Origin: a virus
Virus record (IMG/VR): IMGVR_UViG_3300025132_000359
Location: 1-21,832 of that record
Strand: one strand, 5' to 3'
Length of the DNA stretch: 21,832 nucleotides
The translations under genes were made by a program, and so were the position numbers. Under the pieces are notes generated by a model. It was not told the origin of the DNA, did no database searches, and saw only the letters and a program-made list of their open reading frames with translations. This document shows positions 19,022-21,832 of the stretch, piece after piece (positions within the stretch are counted from its first letter, which is position 1; every line of letters starts with the position of its first letter).

Positions 19022-19072
19022 ATGGAGATTACTTTGGTTTACAGAGGGATTACATACACTAAAAGGAAGTAA
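19022..19072 (+). CDS. 16-aa peptide with YRGxxY motif
   Basis: ATG 19022 is 6 nt after AGGAG (19011-19015), and the TAA at 19070-19072 abuts the next ATG. The product is MEITLVYRGITYTKRK. 'YRGxxY' peptides of similar size occur in marine bacteria and phages (cyanobacterial DUF4278-like proteins have 'TYRGVxY'). The excellent ribosome site and exact join with the peptidase gene support translation. It may mainly serve translational coupling. Confidence 0.45.
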   Translation: MEITLVYRGITYTKRK

Positions 19073-19534
19073 ATGAAATTAACTGATAATTTTACTCTAG
19101 CAGAGTTAGTAAAATCGCAAACAGCTGAACGATGTGGTATTGATAACAATCCCGACAAGGAACACATCGAAAGCTTACAAAAACTTTGTGATAATATTTT
19201 GCAACCCGTAAGAGATTATTTCCAAAAACCCGTAATGATAAGTTCTGGGTACAGATCACCAGAGTTAAGTCAAAAAATTGGTTCTTCATCTCGGTCGCAA
19301 CACTGTAAAGGTCAAGCGGCAGATTTTGAAGTGCCGGGTGTGTCAAACAAAGAATTAGCAGATTTCATTAATGATAATCTTGCTTTTGATCAAGTCATTC
19401 TTGAATTTCACGACCCTGATGAAATTAACTCTGGTTGGGTTCATGCATCCTATGTGGGCGACCGCAATAGAAGTGAGTATTTAATTGCTGAAAGAGATGA
19501 TTACGGCAAAGTGAGGTATAGCAGATGTCAATAA
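19073..19534 (+). CDS. M15-family peptidase, predicted endolysin, 153 aa
   Basis: The protein follows the M15 (VanY/YcbK-like) zinc peptidase pattern. An N-terminal region MKLTDNFTLAELVKSQTAER and VRDYFQKPVMISSGYRSPEL (SGYRS at 58-62) leads to the zinc motif SQHCKGQAADF (His77, Asp84) and WVHASY with the third ligand His124. Such enzymes cut peptide stems of peptidoglycan and serve as phage endolysins or virion lysins. There is no signal peptide, so release needs a holin. The small membrane peptide at 18820-18948 is a candidate. A position inside the late structural cluster also allows a virion-associated role. Its end overlaps the 34-aa gene by 10 nt. Confidence 0.85.
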   Translation: MKLTDNFTLAELVKSQTAERCGIDNNPDKEHIESLQKLCDNILQPVRDYFQKPVMISSGYRSPELSQKIGSSSRSQHCKGQAADFEVPGVSNKELADFINDNLAFDQVILEFHDPDEINSGWVHASYVGDRNRSEYLIAERDDYGKVRYSRCQ

Positions 19535-19629
19535 CAAGAGCACAAATTAGCAAACAGATTTCAAAACCACCCATGAAGAAAAAAAAGAAAAAAAAGAAAA
19601 AGATAATCAAAAAAGCTAGGTCTAGATAG
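19525..19629 (+). CDS. 34-aa peptide with a run of nine lysines
   Basis: ATG 19525 overlaps the peptidase gene by 10 nt and TAG is at 19627-19629. The product begins MSITRAQISKQISKPPM, then nine Lys (18-26) and IIKKARSR. The 'ITRAQ..KQ' start is common in small marine-phage structural proteins. The A/G-rich tract could also be a slippage site. Charge and context fit the neighbouring family of small basic proteins. Confidence 0.55.
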   Translation: MSITRAQISKQISKPPMKKKKKKKKKIIKKARSR

Positions 19630-19674
19630 CGTATATAAAAACTGTTAAAATTTAAAGATACAAAGGAGAGATAT

Positions 19675-19965
19675 ATGGCTAAAAAGAAAGGACAAAAGTT
19701 ATGCCCTAGAGGCAAAGCAGCTGCTAAAGCTAAATTCGATGTTTACCCTAGTGCTTATGCTAATGCGTATGCTAGTAAAGTGTGTGCGGGTAAAGTAAAA
19801 GGCCCTGGAGGCAAGAAACGAAAAGACTTTAGAGGTCCAAAACCAGCTAAAGAAGGTACGTTTGTTGAGTCAGGTGATACATCAGGTTCAGTAATAGAAA
19901 TGGACATAGATGGCATGACTGTAAGCAACCCTTCAGCTAAGGCGTATTACAAAGGCTTAGTTTAA
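19675..19965 (+). CDS. small basic protein, 96 aa, 'CPRGKAAAK' type
   Basis: AAGGAGAG stands before ATG 19675. The N-terminal 60 residues (MAKKKGQKLCPRGKAAAKAK, then FDVYPSAYANAYASKVCAGK and VKGPGGKKRKDFRG) follow a pattern I recall from marine phage and also algal-virus proteins ('CPkGKaAAKrKFkVYPSAYANayaskVC'). The C-terminal third is acidic and variable. Two Cys are conserved in that pattern. A virion-associated or nucleic-acid-contacting role is plausible, none is proven. The TAA overlaps the next ATG by one base. Confidence 0.75.
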   Translation: MAKKKGQKLCPRGKAAAKAKFDVYPSAYANAYASKVCAGKVKGPGGKKRKDFRGPKPAKEGTFVESGDTSGSVIEMDIDGMTVSNPSAKAYYKGLV

Positions 19966-20243
19966 TGGCAAGTGGACTTAAAAAATGGTTTCAGGAGGAT
20001 TGGGTAGATATTGGTGCTCCTAAAAAAGGGGGTGGATTCAAAAAGTGTGGACGTAAAAGTGCAAAAGGCTCTAAACGTAAATACCCAAAATGTGTTCCAG
20101 CTGCCAAAGCAGCAAGTATGAGCAAAAGTCAAAGGGCTTCTGCTGTTCGTAGAAAGAGAGCGAAAGCTCAAGGGGTTGGAGGAAAACCGACCAATGTGCG
20201 AACTATTGATAAAAAATATTATGGCGGTTTAATACAATTTTAG
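19965..20243 (+). CDS. small basic protein, 92 aa (DUF5872-like)
   Basis: The protein opens MASGLKKWFQEDWVDIGAPK and continues KGGGFKKCGRKSAKGSKRKY and PKCVPAAKAASMSKSQRASA. This is the pattern of DUF5872 ('LKKWF.E.WVDI..PKKGGGF..CGRk..k.skR.YPKCVP..KA'), known from marine phages and giant algal viruses. Two Cys (CGRK and KCVP) and many Lys/Arg are conserved. The family has no known function. Coupling to the preceding gene (TAATG) suggests the pair acts together. The end YYGGLIQF resembles that of the neighbour (YYKGLV). Confidence 0.8.
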   Translation: MASGLKKWFQEDWVDIGAPKKGGGFKKCGRKSAKGSKRKYPKCVPAAKAASMSKSQRASAVRRKRAKAQGVGGKPTNVRTIDKKYYGGLIQF

Positions 20244-20252
20244 GAGATTATT

Positions 20253-20732
20253 ATGGCAAAGCAAAGAGGTCAACAAAATATAAGAAGACTTACAAAAGAA
20301 CTTGAAATTAGGGTAAAAGGTAAAAGAACTAGAGGTCAAATAAAAAACAAAAAAGCAAAAAGACCAATATCTAAAGTTAAAATAAGTAAAATAGATAATA
20401 AAGGTTTAACACCGGCTCGTACTCTTGCTAAAGATGAATCGAAAATTAGTAAAGCTACTATGATGGGTGGCACACCTTTTGGTATGTCAGTTGATGAAAA
20501 TAAAAAAGTTAAGAAATATGACCCTACCAAAGCAAATCGTGCGGGTCAAAGAATGGGTCAACGTAAAGATGGTGGTATGACTAATTTAAAACCAGTAGCA
20601 CCAGAACAACAAAAAAGTTTAGGTCAATTACCGGAAAAGGTAAGAAACCGTATGGGCTATGCTAAAAAAGGCACCATGGTACAAGCTAGAGGTTGCGGTA
20701 TGGCTAGAAAAAAACCAACTAAATTAAGCTAG
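20253..20732 (+). CDS. basic protein, 159 aa, marine-phage family
   Basis: TTAGGAG precedes ATG 20253. The protein is Lys/Arg-rich throughout. The C-terminal segment MGYAKKGTMVQARGCGMARK, ending KKPTKLS, is a tail I recall from many marine-phage small proteins ('MVKARGxGMARTKPTKL'). The middle includes ATMMGGTPFGMSVDENKK. No enzyme motif and no membrane segment are visible. It is most likely a virion component or assembly factor. Confidence 0.75.
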   Translation: MAKQRGQQNIRRLTKELEIRVKGKRTRGQIKNKKAKRPISKVKISKIDNKGLTPARTLAKDESKISKATMMGGTPFGMSVDENKKVKKYDPTKANRAGQRMGQRKDGGMTNLKPVAPEQQKSLGQLPEKVRNRMGYAKKGTMVQARGCGMARKKPTKLS

Positions 20733-20740
20733 GAGTTAGT

Positions 20741-21091
20741 ATGTCTGAAACTAGAAAAGAAAAATTACAGAGAGTCAATAAAGAACTCGATAGGAAGAAA
20801 AAACTGAAAGATAGTAAAAAATCAAAATTTACTAAAACAAAAGAATTCTTTTTAGGAGACCCAGACGAAAGATTAAGTCGTATGGACAGAAGATTTGCTA
20901 ATATAACTCGCTTAAAACAAAGTGGGAAAATGAAAAAGTTGTATGAATCTGGGATGGATGGAAATCAACAAGACATGGATGAATTTATTAGGTTACAAAA
21001 TAAATATTTTACTACTAAAGGTACAATGTCGGTATTTAGCCGTGGTGGTGGAGTGGCTATACAAGGTACTAAATTTAAAGGTCTTAAATAA
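20741..21091 (+). CDS. basic protein, 116 aa
   Basis: ATG 20741 follows TAGGAG closely. The N-terminal half is a charged helix (MSETRKEKLQRVNKELDRKK). The end FSRGGGVAIQGTKFKGLK resembles the C-terminal tail of the 150-aa protein at 13150 (IQIKGQKFIGTK). It is the last of the basic set before the tail gene, and AAGGAGG for that gene begins right after its stop. The function is unknown. Confidence 0.7.
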   Translation: MSETRKEKLQRVNKELDRKKKLKDSKKSKFTKTKEFFLGDPDERLSRMDRRFANITRLKQSGKMKKLYESGMDGNQQDMDEFIRLQNKYFTTKGTMSVFSRGGGVAIQGTKFKGLK

Positions 21092-21100
21092 GGAGGCTAT

Positions 21101-21790
21101 ATGGCTACCTCAGGTACAACAGCATTTGACTTAGATATTGATGATATCATCGAAGAAGCCTATGAGCGTTGTGCTATTAGAACTAATAGTGGTCATGATT
21201 TAAAATCTGCTAGACGTAGCCTTAATATTTTGTTTTCAGAGTGGTCTAATCGTGGTATTCATCTTTGGAAAGTATCGTTAAATACACAAGAGCTTACATC
21301 CGGCACTGCAACTTATACTGCACCTACTAGCACCAGTGATGTTTTAGAAGCTTATATCAGTAGTTCAAGTGGTACAACTAGTTCGACTAGTGATATAGCT
21401 TTGACTAAAATATCAAGAAGTGACTATGCAGCAAAAAGTAATAAAGGTGCTACCGGGCAACCATCAGAATATTATGTTGATCGTCAAACCACACCAACCA
21501 TTACTTTGTATCAAACACCTAATGCCAGTACATATACTCATTTAAAATATTATTTTATGGAACGCATTGAAGATGCTGGAGCTTATACTAATCAAGCAGA
21601 TGTAGCATTTAGATTTATACCTTGTATGGTAGCGGGACTTGCTTACTATTTATCGATGAAAATAAATCCTTCAATAGTTCAGCAAAATAAAATGATATAT
21701 GAAGACGAGTTGAAACGAGCATTAGATGAGGATGGACAAAGAACTTCGGTGTATATTACACCGCAAAGTTATTATCCATCAGGTAATTAA
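21101..21790 (+). CDS. P22 gp4-like tail accessory / head-completion protein, 229 aa
   Basis: The segment LDIDDIIEEAYERCAIRTNS (about residues 10-30) followed by SARRSLNILFSEWSNRGIHL (37-56) matches the gp4 family of P22-like phages, which attaches below the portal and stabilises packaged DNA. The middle part is Ser/Thr-rich and beta-like, and residues 163-210 (DVAFRFIPCMVAGLAYYLSM) are helical, as in the family. P22 gp4 is 166 aa, so this is a longer version. With the portal, it supports a short-tailed morphology. AAGGAGG lies 5 nt before the ATG. Confidence 0.85.
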   Translation: MATSGTTAFDLDIDDIIEEAYERCAIRTNSGHDLKSARRSLNILFSEWSNRGIHLWKVSLNTQELTSGTATYTAPTSTSDVLEAYISSSSGTTSSTSDIALTKISRSDYAAKSNKGATGQPSEYYVDRQTTPTITLYQTPNASTYTHLKYYFMERIEDAGAYTNQADVAFRFIPCMVAGLAYYLSMKINPSIVQQNKMIYEDELKRALDEDGQRTSVYITPQSYYPSGN

Positions 21791-21792
21791 AT

Positions 21793-21832
21793 ATGAGTAA
21801 ACTAAAAGCATTAAAAACAGCAATTAACAGAA
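21793..21832 (+). CDS. start of a further late gene, partial
   Basis: ATG 21793, 2 nt after the previous stop, opens MSKLKALKTAINR before the window ends. The basic helical start and position suggest another head-tail or tail gene. Only 13 codons are visible, so no more can be said. Confidence 0.4.
   Translation, partial: MSKLKALKTAINR

Overview
This window is most likely part of the genome of a short-tailed (podovirus-type) double-stranded DNA phage of a marine bacterium. The evidence is a head-assembly gene order with a P22-type portal, a P22 gp4-like tail accessory protein, a small and a large terminase, a co-chaperonin, a scaffold and a major capsid protein. It also carries several small structural-protein families that I recall mainly from uncultured marine phages. 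There is no rRNA, no tRNA, no host metabolic operon and no recognisable host gene. The DNA is AT-rich, gene density is very high, and starts and stops often overlap. The host cannot be named from this sequence.

Left arm (1-3524, leftward): a compact operon-like run of small genes, most linked by 1-20 nt overlaps. Recognisable members are a DnaJ-type double CxxCxGxG zinc-finger mini-protein and a ribbon-helix-helix DNA-binding protein. A sigma70-like promoter at 3620-3648 is placed to drive the run, and its spacer holds a 10-bp match to the core of the T7 RNA polymerase promoter. Divergent from it is a 281-aa protein (3693-4538) that seems to join an integrase arm-DNA-binding (DUF4102-like) segment to a GIY-YIG/MUG113 nuclease domain. 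It is followed by about 300 bp of AT-rich DNA with a cluster of TAGGAA repeats, a candidate origin or packaging/recognition site, just before the small terminase gene.

Central accessory block (5333-9190): this separates terS from terL by about 4 kb. It holds two leftward unknowns, a rightward VRR-NUC nuclease, a leftward four-gene operon of tiny proteins (including a 39-aa methionine-rich membrane peptide), a candidate free-standing structured RNA with its own promoter and terminator (about 7275-7370), two more leftward unknowns, and a rightward pair headed by an HExxHxxGxxH metalloprotease-like gene. The divergent promoters at 8195-8273 each carry a dyad.

Right arm (9353-21832, rightward): terL, portal, a small basic protein, a coiled-coil protein, a GroES-like co-chaperonin, scaffold, a conserved unknown, a capsid-associated protein, major capsid protein, terminator, two decoration-type proteins, then a cassette of small very basic proteins. 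The cassette encloses a likely lysis pair (a one-segment membrane peptide and an M15 peptidase). A P22 gp4-like tail protein closes the window. Several genes shorter than 60 codons were found by hand and are listed.
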